From Apiosordaria backusii (taxonomy: Eukaryota > Ascomycota > Sordariomycetes > Sordariales > Lasiosphaeriaceae): 64,000 nt of DNA. Both the position numbers and the translations under genes were made by a program. The notes beneath the pieces were generated by a model that was given only the letters and a program-made list of their open reading frames with translations, was not told the origin of the DNA and made no database searches. The DNA lies in contig JAUKTV010000004.1 of the NCBI GenBank assembly GCA_030549205.1, positions 496,001 to 560,000 on the forward strand, read 5' to 3'. Positions 53,716 through 64,000 of the stretch are shown piece by piece; the stretch's first letter is position 1; the number at the start of each line of letters is the position of its first letter.

Positions 53716-55318
53716 CTAGTTAGTGAAGAGGAGGAGGATGATGATGAGGAAATGGATATGGATGTGGTGGTTCATGATGGGGTCGTGCTGGTTGGTATGG
53801 CGGTGGGGTTGGCGAGGGCGTTGAGGGGCCTTGGGAGTGTTCATGAGGCTGCTTTTGCGGCGGTTTGGATGGCTGTTGTGTTGGTTGAGGGGTTGGTGAG
53901 TGTTGTTGTTGGGTGGGGCGTTGGAGTCGTGGAAGGGGTTTGTGGGGTTTTGGATTGGGTTGGGGCTGATTATTAGGGTGGGTTGGAGTGTATATTGGTG
54001 TATACAGTCATGTCTACACGCAGCGATACGAGCGAAAGCGATATGCTGAATAATTATAGCGATGACATTCCGTTTCCCGGCCAGATTTGTGCGGTATACC
54101 GCAAGTATCTGGCATTGTAGTGTGTTATGTGTAGGTGTCTTGTGAATGTTGTCGGGTTGAGCAGGTTTTGGGAGGAGGACATCTATCGATAAATGGCTGG
54201 TGAGATTGATACTCTGGATCGATAGCAAGCAAGTAAAATGAAGGAGATGGTGATAATGTCGGCTTCTTCTGTATTGCGCTCTGTGATGGTAAACTGTGAA
54301 GGAGCAATTCAGTCGAAGAGAGTGCAAGCCCAATATCGTTTCTGCGCCGTTATTGTTGATATTGTCGTACGAGAATGGGCGGGGTATGTGGGACTCTTGG
54401 AACTCTATGTGGTGCTGTTTAGAAGACTTTGTGATATGTGAGTTTTTGGGTATGGGTTGGTGTTGAGGTTATGATGTTACACGAAGGAAGAATTAACCTG
54501 AAGGTTCTTCTGGGGGGTGGGTAACAGTGGGGAGGCTTATGAGAGCTTACCGAGTCAAGGGTGGGTATGTTTGGGCATTTAGGTAGATTTAGGTTCAAGT
54601 CTATCAGTAACAGCCGTCGAGGTGCTGTTGTTCTTGGTGCTGGGTACGCCTAGTGGCTGTTCATTGCCTGGGCGATGGGCATGTATCTCAGATTTGGAAT
54701 TTTCCAGGGGCTACAGAACAGGAGGTCTGGCACATTGTTTAGGGTTGAGTTGAGTTTTTAGATGAGATCTGGATCTGTTCCAGACATTTGACAGTGTAAT
54801 AGAGCTGATTATGGGTTGTGAATTAGGGAAAATATGCTTTTATTGCCTACCTTATACTGCCGATGTGTGCTTGCTCGTATTTCATAGGGTCTATGGTTGG
54901 TTGAAGATTCGCTTGTCACCTTACCCCATGTTATCTCTGTCTTGTGCCTCTGATAGATCGCCAGACTTCGGTTACCTAGAGGCATTGGCTTTGTTTTCGG
55001 ACACTCTATACTCTACCAATTATCATATACATGGATTTCATATTGACTAGGTAGTCCCTTAGCAAAAGGTTTAAGGAAATAAAGTTGAGCATATATGTCC
55101 TGAACAAGACTACCTTATTACCATGATCGATGCACGACAACCTTGAAACGTATCCATCCCCGTCTAATCGCCCTCTGAAAGTGTATACTAGATCAACCAA
55201 TAACCCCCTCCCCCCTTCTTCCCAAAACAAAAAAAAAGAAAAGAAAAGAAATGCTACCACAAAGAGACTTAGCTAGTCAAAGCATTCTGGATAGATGATC
55301 TCTTCTAGAAAGACTTAG
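53716..55318. other. 1.6-kb convergent intergenic region
   Basis: This is the boundary between the gene-dense part and the gene-poor end of the window. G/T-rich sequence for 250 bp after the NOT4 stop suggests its 3' UTR. The rest is A/T-rich with an A-rich tract near 55225-55250. No supported gene. Confidence 0.4.
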
Positions 55319-55921
55319 CTAGTCAAAGTACTCCGGACAGACGATCTCTTCTCCAGTGAGATCATCGGTGTGAACAAAGCGCTGCCGTTCACGGTCCCAT
55401 TCCCAAAAGGTATCTTCTACGGGATCGTCATTTTTTTGGTCATTCTCTGTGGTGGTACTAGAATCGTGGCCACGTGTAAACTCAGGCCCAGTTTCTTTGA
55501 AGTATGCTGTTGTGATCGAATTATCCTCTCTCTGAGCCATGGTCGTATCAAGGAAATCTTGTGGCTTTGTGTTCCCCAAGACGAAGGCAGATGGGTCCGT
55601 GACATTTGGCACCGTGGATGACGAAATACCTTTAGGTTGGTCGTCGGTGGTTGCCGAGACCCCATTCAGGTTCAAGGTCCAGGAGTCTTGGGGTGAAGTA
55701 AACATATAGTGCAGGCACTCAACAATCACGAGTGCAGTGTATGGTGGTTCAATGAGGTTGCGAGCGAGTATGTCTCGGGGGTTCGAGTCTTTCGACTTTC
55801 GAGCGCGTTTATTCATTCCCCACTTGTCAAGGGAAGGCAAAGCTAGGAGCACATGCAGCATAACCACAAGTTTCGACTGCCATGCTGGGTGGTGCTGAGA
55901 GGCATCGAAGTCATGGAACAT
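55319..55921 (-). CDS. Orphan protein with conserved Trp/Arg C-terminal tail (copy A)
   Basis: I recognise no known family. The single-exon gene encodes 200 aa from an ATG at 55921. The N-terminal third contains a short helical segment (WQSKLVVMLHVLLALPSLDK) and a likely helix (LIEPPYTALVIVECLHYMF); neither is clearly transmembrane. The middle is Thr/Ser/Asp-rich and disordered. The last 31 residues, from DTFWEWDRERQRF to the end EYFD, match the tail of copy B (58095-58790) in 21 of 31 positions, whereas the bodies do not align by eye. The tail keeps the pattern W-x-W, R-Q-R-F, H-T-D, T-G-E-E-I-V-C-P and a final F-D. Both genes lie on the same strand, 2.2 kb apart, in gene-poor DNA. It may be a recognition or docking element; no function can be given. 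Confidence 0.65.
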   Translation of the reverse strand: MFHDFDASQHHPAWQSKLVVMLHVLLALPSLDKWGMNKRARKSKDSNPRDILARNLIEPPYTALVIVECLHYMFTSPQDSWTLNLNGVSATTDDQPKGISSSTVPNVTDPSAFVLGNTKPQDFLDTTMAQREDNSITTAYFKETGPEFTRGHDSSTTTENDQKNDDPVEDTFWEWDRERQRFVHTDDLTGEEIVCPEYFD

Positions 55922-56819
55922 AGTTTCGGAAGAAAGTGGATAGGTGTCGAGCTGTGATGTTGGGAAGTGATAGTTTGTGTATACGGCTTGAGGGTCTGAT
56001 CAACGAAACAACTGGGGAAGTCGGGTACTTTCCCTTTTATTTATTTAGGGACTAATACAAGCTTGATGTAGTGAATGGCGCTGATACTAAGAGAAGTGTC
56101 GTATTAACATGCCTGACTATCCAAAGATGCCTAACTCTGACACACCTGACAAGGCAACTTTCATGCCCTTCACATCGGGCGCGCACCTCGAAGCAATGTA
56201 GCTCCAGTAGGTACCTGATAAGAGAGAGTCCGGTATTTTGCTGGTATATTTAGAAGAATGACACCACAAAACAAGGCTCCCCCATTTCATCCTTGATCGG
56301 TAAAAGCTGAGTTGATCATTGGATCAGAGAAAACCAACGCCCCACCCTGGGTGTTTCTGCAGCCTCTCAAGAGAGTTATGGTTGCAGGCCCTACCTGATA
56401 GGTTTTAAATGGAATTTCGGTGTGCTTGAACAGCAAATAAAGCACCCAGCAGAAGAATTGAAAGAAATGTGGTAAATTGGAAATACCAATTGAAAGACGT
56501 GAAAGCGCCACTGGCAGACTGACCTAGTCTTGGAAATTTGTTTTACATTGTCTCTTGGTCAACGTTGTACCTTGTAAGGCAGAACGGAAGGCTCCTTAAG
56601 CAAATCGATTTGTACTTGTATTCACCGGGAAGAAACTGCAGCAAGATCATACACTGCATTTGGCATGTCCCAGAGTGGATCAACCAGGATGGGTTCAAGT
56701 CTCCGAAAATATATCATGACCCCTATCAATAACTCCGCTTCTTGGTTTGGCCATCTGATTTTTGTCATCCTTGATCTCACTACCTACCTAGCTAGTACTG
56801 AAGCCGACTTATTTACACA
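55922..56819. other. 0.9-kb intergenic region
   Basis: This lies between copy A (-) and the hypothetical gene at 56820 (+), so it should hold both promoters. It is A/T-rich. AACCAGGATGGGTTCAAG at 56682-56699 has a near-copy at 59623 upstream of copy B. No gene is seen. Confidence 0.35.
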
Positions 56820-57347
56820 ATGTCCTCTTTTGCTCCACCAGAAATCACCCTCAGAATCTTCTCTGAATTCCAGTCAATACAAGTCCTCGCCCACCTTGAC
56901 AAAAAGATCGACTCATCCATCCTGAGGACCAGTGTTGCAAGCAGTTTGGGAAACAGAATTCTACCCATCCCTAAGGCACGTGAATGCAGCATGCTGATAC
57001 CAGGAGCCGGCCTAATAACGCCCAAGAAATGGGCAAAACTCAAATTCGACGTTCCAGAACTCGGAGTCGTCGGAGAAACCATGAGTGTACAGCTGGCAGA
57101 GTGGGAGACTTCTTTGCCAGATATGTACATTGCTCAACGCCTCTTCGATAAGCTATCGACTCAAGTTTTGGAGACCCCATCGGCCGCGCCCGAAAACAAG
57201 ATTGACGTCTTTTTTACCAACGTCGAGCCCGCTGATGAAGCCGCTCCACTGCACCAACTGCCTCCACACGTTACGTTAGTGCTGGATAAGATTAGTGAGA
57301 TTTCGATCTCCGGGAACAGTGATGCGTCGGGGATCAAAACCACATAA
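56820..57347 (+). CDS. Hypothetical protein, 175 aa
   Basis: The product has no family that I recognise. The single-exon frame opens with an ATG in a good context (CACAATGTC). The protein starts MSSFAPPEITLRIFSEFQSI and contains mixed polar and hydrophobic stretches, with PKKWAKLKFDVPELGVVGE, LAEWETSLPDMYIAQRLFDK and a closing SEISISGNSDASGIKTT. No transmembrane helix, signal peptide or Cys cluster is seen. The residue mix looks like a soluble globular protein. It sits between the two tail-sharing orphan genes, in the opposite orientation. No paralogue is seen in the window. Confidence 0.5.
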   Translation: MSSFAPPEITLRIFSEFQSIQVLAHLDKKIDSSILRTSVASSLGNRILPIPKARECSMLIPGAGLITPKKWAKLKFDVPELGVVGETMSVQLAEWETSLPDMYIAQRLFDKLSTQVLETPSAAPENKIDVFFTNVEPADEAAPLHQLPPHVTLVLDKISEISISGNSDASGIKTT

Positions 57348-58094
57348 CCTACCAGAGGTTGTCAGATATTCAAGGCTCGTAAAGAATGCGACAAAAACAC
57401 CTTCCTTGATTGACATCTGGCCGCAACGCACTCAACTACTTGTTCTCGGTTTTTCTTTTTTTGACGTGATGTTTTGATTCAGCTGGTAGTGTCAAAGACA
57501 TCAAAGACACCCGTGGACCTCGATGCAAGACCATAGATGGGAGAAGAGATAGACGGGAATACGCGCAGTATAGGTAGTTGCCACGGTTGGCGCACTATCA
57601 CGACTAATTCGACGGTGTCAACTCACGGTACTTACGTAGAGTACGCGCGTCACATGTAACACATACGTCTGGGTACTTAGGGTACTTACGGTCTTCGTAG
57701 ACATACCAGTTCAATGATACGTATTTGCAAATGCATGTTTACAAACGTCCTGTCGTGAACCATTGTCCCACCATGGTTTGGCTAGCTGGCGCCGTTGCCT
57801 GGTCAACATTGGTGGAGCACTGCCCCTTATCTCAGCCCCTAGGTTAATTGGAGCGAAGCTCCAATCAATAAAAAGGGGCAATACTAATAGATGTAGCAAC
57901 CCTATCACCTCATCCTCTGAGAACGGTGGAAGTAAAGCTAACTGATTGACGTTGATGTTGGTATAAACATACGATTAAGTAATTGCTGAGGTTAGGTATA
58001 AATGTCATTTGTGTCTCTATCATACGCCTGAAAATTTAAGGTCGCGCGCAAGCCTGTTCGCAAAAGTAAAGATTCTCCAAGTAGATCACAGCCT
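57348..58094. other. 0.75-kb intergenic region
   Basis: This lies between convergent genes. A GGTACTTA(C/G)G motif appears three times, near 57629, 57671 and 57681, within TACG-rich sequence. The remainder is A/T-rich. No gene is supported. Confidence 0.35.
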
Positions 58095-58790
58095 CTAGTC
58101 AAACCACTGCGGACAGACAATCTCTTCACCTGTACTTTCATCTGTGTGGATGAAACGCTGCCGAGACTCGTTCCATTTCCAAAAGCCATCCTCAGTCGAG
58201 GCGCAATCGCAATCTGAAATGTCAGATGCCGAATTTGTGGTGTCATCAATGGTCGTTGATGGCTCATCCATTTCAAATAATTCCAATTCTTTCTGAGCAA
58301 ACCGGTCGTGACTGCTCGTGTCTTCTCCTCGGACTCTGGCATCCTCCCAAGCGGGGAGCCTGAGTGGAAGATCAACTTCGAGAGGGGGACGTGCTGAAAT
58401 GCAAGGCTGTTCGTCGTGTTTCGCCATTTCGGACTTCCAAATGCATGTTCGTCCAAATAATGTTGCGACATGGGCAATAGGTGTAATATTACCGCGGTGT
58501 TCAGTGGGTGGGAGGTCATCTCTGGTGGTATTGGTTGCCAGAGCGCTAGGCCCAAGTATGAAGTCAGGGCTGGAAGACCGAGAGCAGGTCGACTCATCGT
58601 CCTTGGAGGTCCAAAAAGATGCAAGAGTGGCAAAGCTATCAGTGCTGCTGCGAGGAGACATGGATGGCATGAGGCGTGGCATTCGAAACCATGCTCCCTT
58701 CCGCTCCAGACCCGACTCGACAATTTCACCTGAAGGTGATAGACCTTGTAAATTGCCGTCCTGTGCTGCCGTAGCTTCGTGTTGGGACAT
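58095..58790 (-). CDS. Orphan protein with conserved Trp/Arg C-terminal tail (copy B)
   Basis: No named family is recognised. The single-exon gene encodes 231 aa from an ATG at 58790. The body is Ser/Thr/Asp/Glu-rich and largely disordered. It has basic and aromatic patches (GAWFRMPRLMPSM, FATLASFWTSK) and an acidic stretch before the tail (ELELFEMDEPST ... DISDCDCASTEDG). The last 31 residues, DGFWKWNESRQRF through HTDESTGEEIVCP to QWFD, are 21/31 identical to copy A. The likely history is duplication followed by fast divergence of the body while the tail was kept. Both copies have no introns. The tail could be a short linear motif for a common partner. Function is unknown. Confidence 0.65.
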   Translation of the reverse strand: MSQHEATAAQDGNLQGLSPSGEIVESGLERKGAWFRMPRLMPSMSPRSSTDSFATLASFWTSKDDESTCSRSSSPDFILGPSALATNTTRDDLPPTEHRGNITPIAHVATLFGRTCIWKSEMAKHDEQPCISARPPLEVDLPLRLPAWEDARVRGEDTSSHDRFAQKELELFEMDEPSTTIDDTTNSASDISDCDCASTEDGFWKWNESRQRFIHTDESTGEEIVCPQWFD

Positions 58791-60423
58791 TGCAATTACT
58801 GAGTATAAGGCTACTTAGCTAGTGTTAATATGTGATATGTGTGCGATATGAGAGGTGCTCAATGATAAGAGAGCTCTCGAAATCTGGATGCACCACGCTT
58901 GCTGATGGTGGTACAAAAGCTGGAGAGCACTGCCCTGCTCATAGATGAAATTAAAAGGAAGTCATGTTGTGATGAAAGCAGACTTAAGGTGGGGATTGCG
59001 GCACCACTTCCTTGCCATGGAATTAGGACTTGTAAGGAAACGGATAACTTACCTGAAAATCTCTGAACGTGCGCTGTAGGTCTTCCACAGGGACCTAGAG
59101 AACAATTGGCTCCCTGATGGTAGTTGTTCCCTCCTTTTTAGAGGAAGCCTTTATAGCAAATAACTCAGCGTGTTGTTTCTGCTAAACGACCAAAAAGCGC
59201 CATCGGCGTAGCCGCATGCGTGACGCATTGGTTCGGTGAGAATAATCTCCAAGGCAGGCTCGGCCTACATGATTCAACGCTCAACAAGAGGGAGCTCAAC
59301 CAATGGAACGATTAGGCCGCCCTCCTCAAAGCAAGCCATCTTGTCCTGTCAGAATCATCATTAGTCCATGGACATCAGATTTTAAATGAGATTCCGAAGA
59401 CCTTATTACAAAACCTTCTGATTTTACAACAACCAGGCTTTCCCTCGAGGCATATTTGGATGGAAGGTGTGACGACAAGACTATTATTGCTTCGAAATAT
59501 TACCGCTTGTGAGTGCCTAGACTTGGAAGACATTTCCAACTACCACGTATGGAAGATGGAAAGTGGAAAATCACGAAGTCTCAACGCCGAGGCAAGGTTG
59601 TTCCACTGTAAGAAACCATACTAACCAGGATGGGCTTCAAGGCTGTTTTACGGCGAGGGTAATGAACAAATTCCAAGTTATCTCTTTGTATTTTGCGGGC
59701 CTTGTACTGGTAATTCGGTGTCTGGTCTCCTGAGAAAAGCAACGGTTACTACCTACCTAAGCACCTACCTACATGATCCGAGGCATATGAGGCTCATGAG
59801 GCTATGACACTTACTTTGGGCCCAAGCAACTAGGATCAATCAGTAATTGAGACGCAGTCCAGTCTCAGAAGAAGGCTACCAGGACAAGATTTGCAGCTAA
59901 CGCAGGCATCGATTGCTGAAAACCCCAGAAGTACCAGGTACGGGAAATGTATTTTCGGTACGAGACTGGGTCACGGTGGATGTTCAAAATAACGGGGAGT
60001 TTGCGTGAAGTACATAAAGAGCATCAGGCGGACATGAGGCTGACCAGTGAGACGATTTGCTCAGCCAGTCTCGAGCTTGTACTGCATACCTCCTCGTGGT
60101 TTTCCATTTCACTAACCTCTATGCGAGAGAGCCAGAAAAGATAAACGATCAACTCCCCGGGCCGCGAATTTATCATCTTCTCTCATGAAAATCCTTGAGT
60201 GTTCTTATGGCTATCAAGCCCAGACCACAATAGGTAGATCGGTTGTTCACATAAGAACTCGGTTCCCCCGAGCTTGACAACCCTTTGGCCGACCACCCAC
60301 CATCCACTACCCGCCTCGCAGCAAGGTGTGAGATGGCCCCCCCAATACACCACGGTTCATTATGGTAATTACTAACTGATGGGCCTGTAGTGACCCAGCA
60401 GACACCGTTGACCACCACCCGGC
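58791..60423. other. 1.6-kb intergenic region
   Basis: This separates copy B (-) from the gene at 60424 (+). AACCAGGATGGGCTTCAAG at 59623-59641 resembles the sequence at 56682 upstream of copy A. CTACCTA repeats lie near 59750-59773. No reading frame of coding quality is seen. Confidence 0.35.
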
Positions 60424-61542
60424 ATGAACCCATCCCACCACTCAGTTCAGCCCTGTGAGGGGCAACAGGGGCACTATCACCTGGATGAAAACGGACTGGG
60501 TGATATTCGTATGTCTGAAGCAAACTACCTTGAGCTGGGTCAAAGAGCTACCACCAACTATGGAGTGGGGGTCTTTGGGGTGCTTCCATCCACAACGGTC
60601 GCCAGTGTTCACAATTCTTCCCCCTATGGTGGCGACCGTACAGGTGACCTCCCCCTTACTTTCCATGGTCAACCTTCTCTTCAAGTGCAACCGCAAGGCC
60701 CTTTCATGCAGAATACCCAACAGCGCGATGACCACTCTCATGGCAACCAGCTCATGTCGCCGTTTCAAAGGAACTCTGATGTGTTACCCACCTTGAACAA
60801 CGCTCGTCGTCGTCCTGAGTTCATCCCCGCCGTCATCACCCATGGTGACAAGGAACACCATATCATGACCTGTTCTAGCGGCATAGACTTCTGTATCATG
60901 AGCGTTGCTTTGGCCAAACAACTCGATCTCGAGATCTTGGTAATTCCGCTCAAGATGCAAAAGCCGTCATTCACACCGGTTGGGCTGGTGACGCCGACTC
61001 ATTTCTGTTCTTTCCTTTGCGACATTGAGGGGTTGGGCGTTAAAGAGCGGAAAATGTCCGTGTCACTTGTGGACTCGGACGACCTCAGGGTCTTCGCATA
61101 CTTGCATCTTAGCCGGAAGTTCCGCGAGAGTCTGCGCAAACACGACGTTCAGCCACCCTACGAGCCAGGGCGATCGCATGCGGTCCGATACCACCGGAGA
61201 CGGCGCTGGCGCGATCTGGCACCCCCTTCCAACTATGCAGATTCCCCAGGTGGTGTTCCCCGCCCCATGGCAATCCAGGGCACTACGGCCCAAGAGCAAG
61301 CAATTCACGACGACCCCAACCACCTCTACCTCCGTGTCCCTAGCTCAGGCTTCTCTCTCGGCAACAATTTCAGTACCCCTACCACAGCCAGCTCTGGCAT
61401 CTTTTCAGCAAACATCGCCAGTCCCACCCCTGGGACAAGCCTTCTGATGTCCGAGTTTTTTGACTTTGATGGAGCATCTTCTGTTGATGCTCACCACGAT
61501 CGCCGTTCTTTTTCGCACTTTGACGAGGGCGCAAACATCTAG
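60424..61542 (+). CDS. Retropepsin-like fold protein without catalytic Asp, hypothetical
   Basis: The single-exon gene encodes 372 aa. Residues 1-125 are low in structure (Gln/His/Ser/Gly-rich). At about 133-218 is a segment that resembles the retropepsin/gag-asp domain found in many fungal genes: FIPAVITHGDKEHHIM, then a position where the catalytic D-T-G should be but SSG (151-153) is found, then VALAKQLDLEILVIPL, and a second half GVKERKMSVSLVDSDD. The missing Asp predicts no protease activity. The remainder (about 225-372) is disordered, with an Arg-rich patch YHRRRRWRDL and a Ser/Phe-rich C-terminus. It could be a domesticated retroelement fragment or a regulatory protein. The match is by pattern only. 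Confidence 0.5.
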   Translation: MNPSHHSVQPCEGQQGHYHLDENGLGDIRMSEANYLELGQRATTNYGVGVFGVLPSTTVASVHNSSPYGGDRTGDLPLTFHGQPSLQVQPQGPFMQNTQQRDDHSHGNQLMSPFQRNSDVLPTLNNARRRPEFIPAVITHGDKEHHIMTCSSGIDFCIMSVALAKQLDLEILVIPLKMQKPSFTPVGLVTPTHFCSFLCDIEGLGVKERKMSVSLVDSDDLRVFAYLHLSRKFRESLRKHDVQPPYEPGRSHAVRYHRRRRWRDLAPPSNYADSPGGVPRPMAIQGTTAQEQAIHDDPNHLYLRVPSSGFSLGNNFSTPTTASSGIFSANIASPTPGTSLLMSEFFDFDGASSVDAHHDRRSFSHFDEGANI

Positions 61543-64000
61543 CGCGGGGGTTGGGTCAATAGAGGAAAGGTACAAGGTGTTCTTGAGTTCATTTCTTTTC
61601 TAACAAATGTCATGACAATTTTCAAGATTATTTTCTGTTATCCAGGCACCCAGATTGTTAACAAGCCCCTTACGTTTTTGCGGGAAAGGTCACCATTAAC
61701 TGACTAACCTGCGTTTCCAACTTAATTGTGATCTGCTTTTCTAATACGTTCTCCGAGTGGAGGTCAGGATGATGGAAGCTAGCTAGGGATTTTGATGTGA
61801 ATGAATGACAATGCTCTTGCTTTCGACCGTGCAATTGCGGTGTGTTTCCAAACTCGGCAGCTTGGGATTCGAAGTGAAAGATCACGTTTCATCACTGATG
61901 GCACCGTAGAGACAAAGTCCACTGGAGATAAGCAAACGCATGGGGATCAGCAGCTGCCCTAAGGTGGGAGGTGTTCTCACCCTTCCTGCAGCCATGGTAG
62001 ATTGGATGTGTTCGCGTGGGTAGGGCGACCCAAAAACCGACCCCAAAAACGCCACTTAATTGGCGGGCGCTTGAACACCATCTACGCGCCCAGCGGATTG
62101 TGTTTTGAAGCGGGGTTATTCTTATTCAGCTCACCGTCATTGCTGTATTATTCTGAACGGCCAGCTCCTTCCAGGTTCCACGGCAGTCACAATGGATGGA
62201 GATTCCACATACCGGCATGGCTATGCAAGATGGGACGGGAAAGACAAAAGTTTGGACGAATCTGAAATTTTCAGATGAAAGTGAGCTTCCAATGCACTGC
62301 CTTCCGATGACGTCCCTAGCTCAGACATCAGAATGGAAAGCACCTTCCCAACCTCAGCTCTCCGAGCTAGCTAGCAGGAAAGTGCTTACCTTACCTTCCC
62401 TTCCCGTCCACCCGTGGCGGTGACTGGCTATGGGTAAGTGATTTGATAGTGCGGAGAGCTCTCCTTCCAATCGGAAGCTGTGTCTGTGACCGGCCGAGTC
62501 CACCTTTCCTGCTCCCCTCCCCCTCTTGTTCCATGCCGGTCTCTCACTTCTCCGCCCGCGCCGTTGCTCCTGCCTTTGCCCTCCCTGTCTTCAGCCCTTC
62601 AGTCTGCCATGCCGTACGTCCTGTCTTTGGTGTCAAGCACTGCCATCACCCCTCATCCGACGGGATGGTCAAGGTCAACCCTTTCTGAGTCTGTCACGAT
62701 GTCCGAATGCCTCGCGCTAGCAAACCTATCCCCAACTGCCATTGCTCCGTCCGTGTCTGTCACCCTGGACCTTGCAAGGCACAGCAGGCGCGGTGATGCT
62801 TGGTGGTCTCGTGGTGTCAACCTCCTGGAAGGTTGGGCTCCTTCCATTTGTGCCAGCGGTTCTGTCTCGAGCAGCTCTTTCTCATTTTCAGCCTACAGGA
62901 AGTTGTCTCCACTCTTGCCAGAGTATAAACCCCCCTCGGATGAAGAATTTTCTCTTCTCCATCTCAGTTGCGCAGGACGTGCAGAAAAACAATAGTGTGT
63001 TATGCATGTCTCACAGACGCGTGTTGTCTGCAACACAAATACAACCGCCGTGAGACACTCGATAGGCGTGGCATTGTAACGTCGGACTCTGTTGACTCTG
63101 CTGAAGAAAAGTCTAGAACCAGCATAATCGACGCGCGGATAGGCCCACACCTAGTTCAACGTACCCGGGGGAGGCCAGCGGAAGCTAAGAGCAATGGCTG
63201 ACCGTTCAATGTCATCATCAAGTCTCGGTTGGGGGATGTCTCGCATGCCGTTAGCGAGACCCGTGAGGCAACGAAAGAATAAGGAGGCTGGGACAAAGAA
63301 AAGAGCAATAAATTATTACACATGAGTTGGCGGTGGAGCGCAGAATATCAAGATCTGAGCTGTCGGATTGTATAAACAGGTTTATTAAATTACCTCGGAA
63401 AGAAAACAGCTTATAACATCCCTGTCCTTATAAACCGGGCGAGAAGGATTGCGTTTTGCTCTCCGACGGAGTAATCTACGGAGTCCCACCCCTGCTTCGG
63501 GATGAGCCAAGTTGTTGAACCTCCAGAACGCTTGTTAGTGTACGGCACCCGTCTTGTCACATCTATTTCAGCTTTCAAACTGGCCGGATCATTATAGTTT
63601 TCGGTTTTGCATTGTGTAACTGTGTATCTTGCCGTAACAGAGGAGCGTTGAGGTTCGGCATCGAAACACACCGGCTTACCCAGCCACATTTTCCACATGC
63701 CCTGAAGATTGCGCCCGTTGGGCTTCCGCTATTAAACGACACCTGACTAAAGCAAATATCGAACGACAGAGGATGATCAGCTCTTGTTTGAGTTTTCGTC
63801 TCGAGGTAGAGAACAGCCTAGGGGTTCGGCGCTGGCAATACACTGAAACTAGCAATGCTATGGGGGGTGATGGGTTAGCATAAACCCCATGTCAGAATAT
63901 TTTAAATTATAGACGTTCATTTCGGAGCGTAAAGGCTAAGGAGAGAATTTTAACAGTTGCGCAACCTGTAAATAAACAGCCGGTCCGATCCAATCAAGAG
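61543..64000. other. 2.5-kb gene-free terminal stretch
   Basis: No supported gene, tRNA or rRNA is seen to the end of the window. Short frames near 62480-63050 use non-ATG starts and lack recognisable domains. There is a CT-rich stretch at 62510-62600. The last 150 bp are A/T-rich. I see no transposon ends. Confidence 0.35.

Noticed and set aside
56682..56706. tRNA B-box-like GGGTTCAAGTCTCC
   Set aside because: No A box, acceptor stem or anticodon arm can be paired around it.
62480..62995. Pro/Ser-rich frames in the terminal region
   Set aside because: They begin at non-ATG codons and show the pyrimidine-rich composition of non-coding DNA.

Overview
This window is nuclear DNA from a filamentous ascomycete, most probably a member of the Sordariales (relatives of Neurospora, Podospora and Chaetomium). 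The reasons are short introns (mostly 50-140 nt) with GT..AG ends and a CTAAC-type branch site, C-ending codon bias in highly expressed genes, and proteins that read like known Neurospora ones, above all the 3-carboxy-cis,cis-muconate lactonizing enzyme and the 30.4 kDa complex I subunit. No prokaryotic feature is present. I recognised no rRNA, tRNA, CRISPR array or complete transposon. Several genes become complete only after splicing of very short first exons (13-67 nt), and exon coordinates were worked out by hand.

From 1 to 53.7 kb the window is gene-dense and mainly housekeeping. In order: cap methyltransferase ABD1 (-), proteasome lid RPN7 (+), alanine aminotransferase (-), mitochondrial ribosomal bL33m (+), a long coiled-coil protein (-), a small single-pass membrane protein (+), nucleolar WD40 protein ENP2/NOL10 (-), Mediator MED13 (+), methylthioadenosine phosphorylase (-), an ataxin-10-like protein (+), a cupin broken by a frameshift (+), a Ser/Thr-rich membrane protein (+), HAL2-type bisphosphate nucleotidase (+), mitochondrial uL6m (-), nuclear-fusion protein KAR5 (+), CMLE (-) facing an intradiol ring-cleavage dioxygenase (+), complex I 30.4 kDa subunit (-), and NOT4 (+), which appears to extend over a 758-nt intron to 53.7 kb.

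The clearest functional link between neighbours is the divergent pair at 40.4-44.0 kb. The dioxygenase could make 3-carboxy-cis,cis-muconate, the substrate of CMLE, and the two genes share a 1.3-kb promoter region with a TATA box and a 13-bp tandem repeat on the dioxygenase side. MTAP and HAL2 both salvage by-products of sulfur metabolism, but they lie 8 kb apart and look only loosely connected.

From 53.7 kb to the end the DNA is gene-poor and looks accessory. It holds four short single-exon orphan genes. Two of them (55.3-55.9 and 58.1-58.8 kb, same strand) have unrelated-looking bodies but a strongly conserved C-terminal tail rich in Trp and Arg and ending in Phe-Asp. A third encodes a retropepsin-like fold without the catalytic Asp. 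A 238-bp Tc1/mariner-type MITE with TA target duplication sits at 19.3-19.6 kb. The best candidates for something undescribed are the tail-sharing orphan pair, the dual 3' ends of NOT4, and a possible non-AUG mitochondrial start on alanine aminotransferase.
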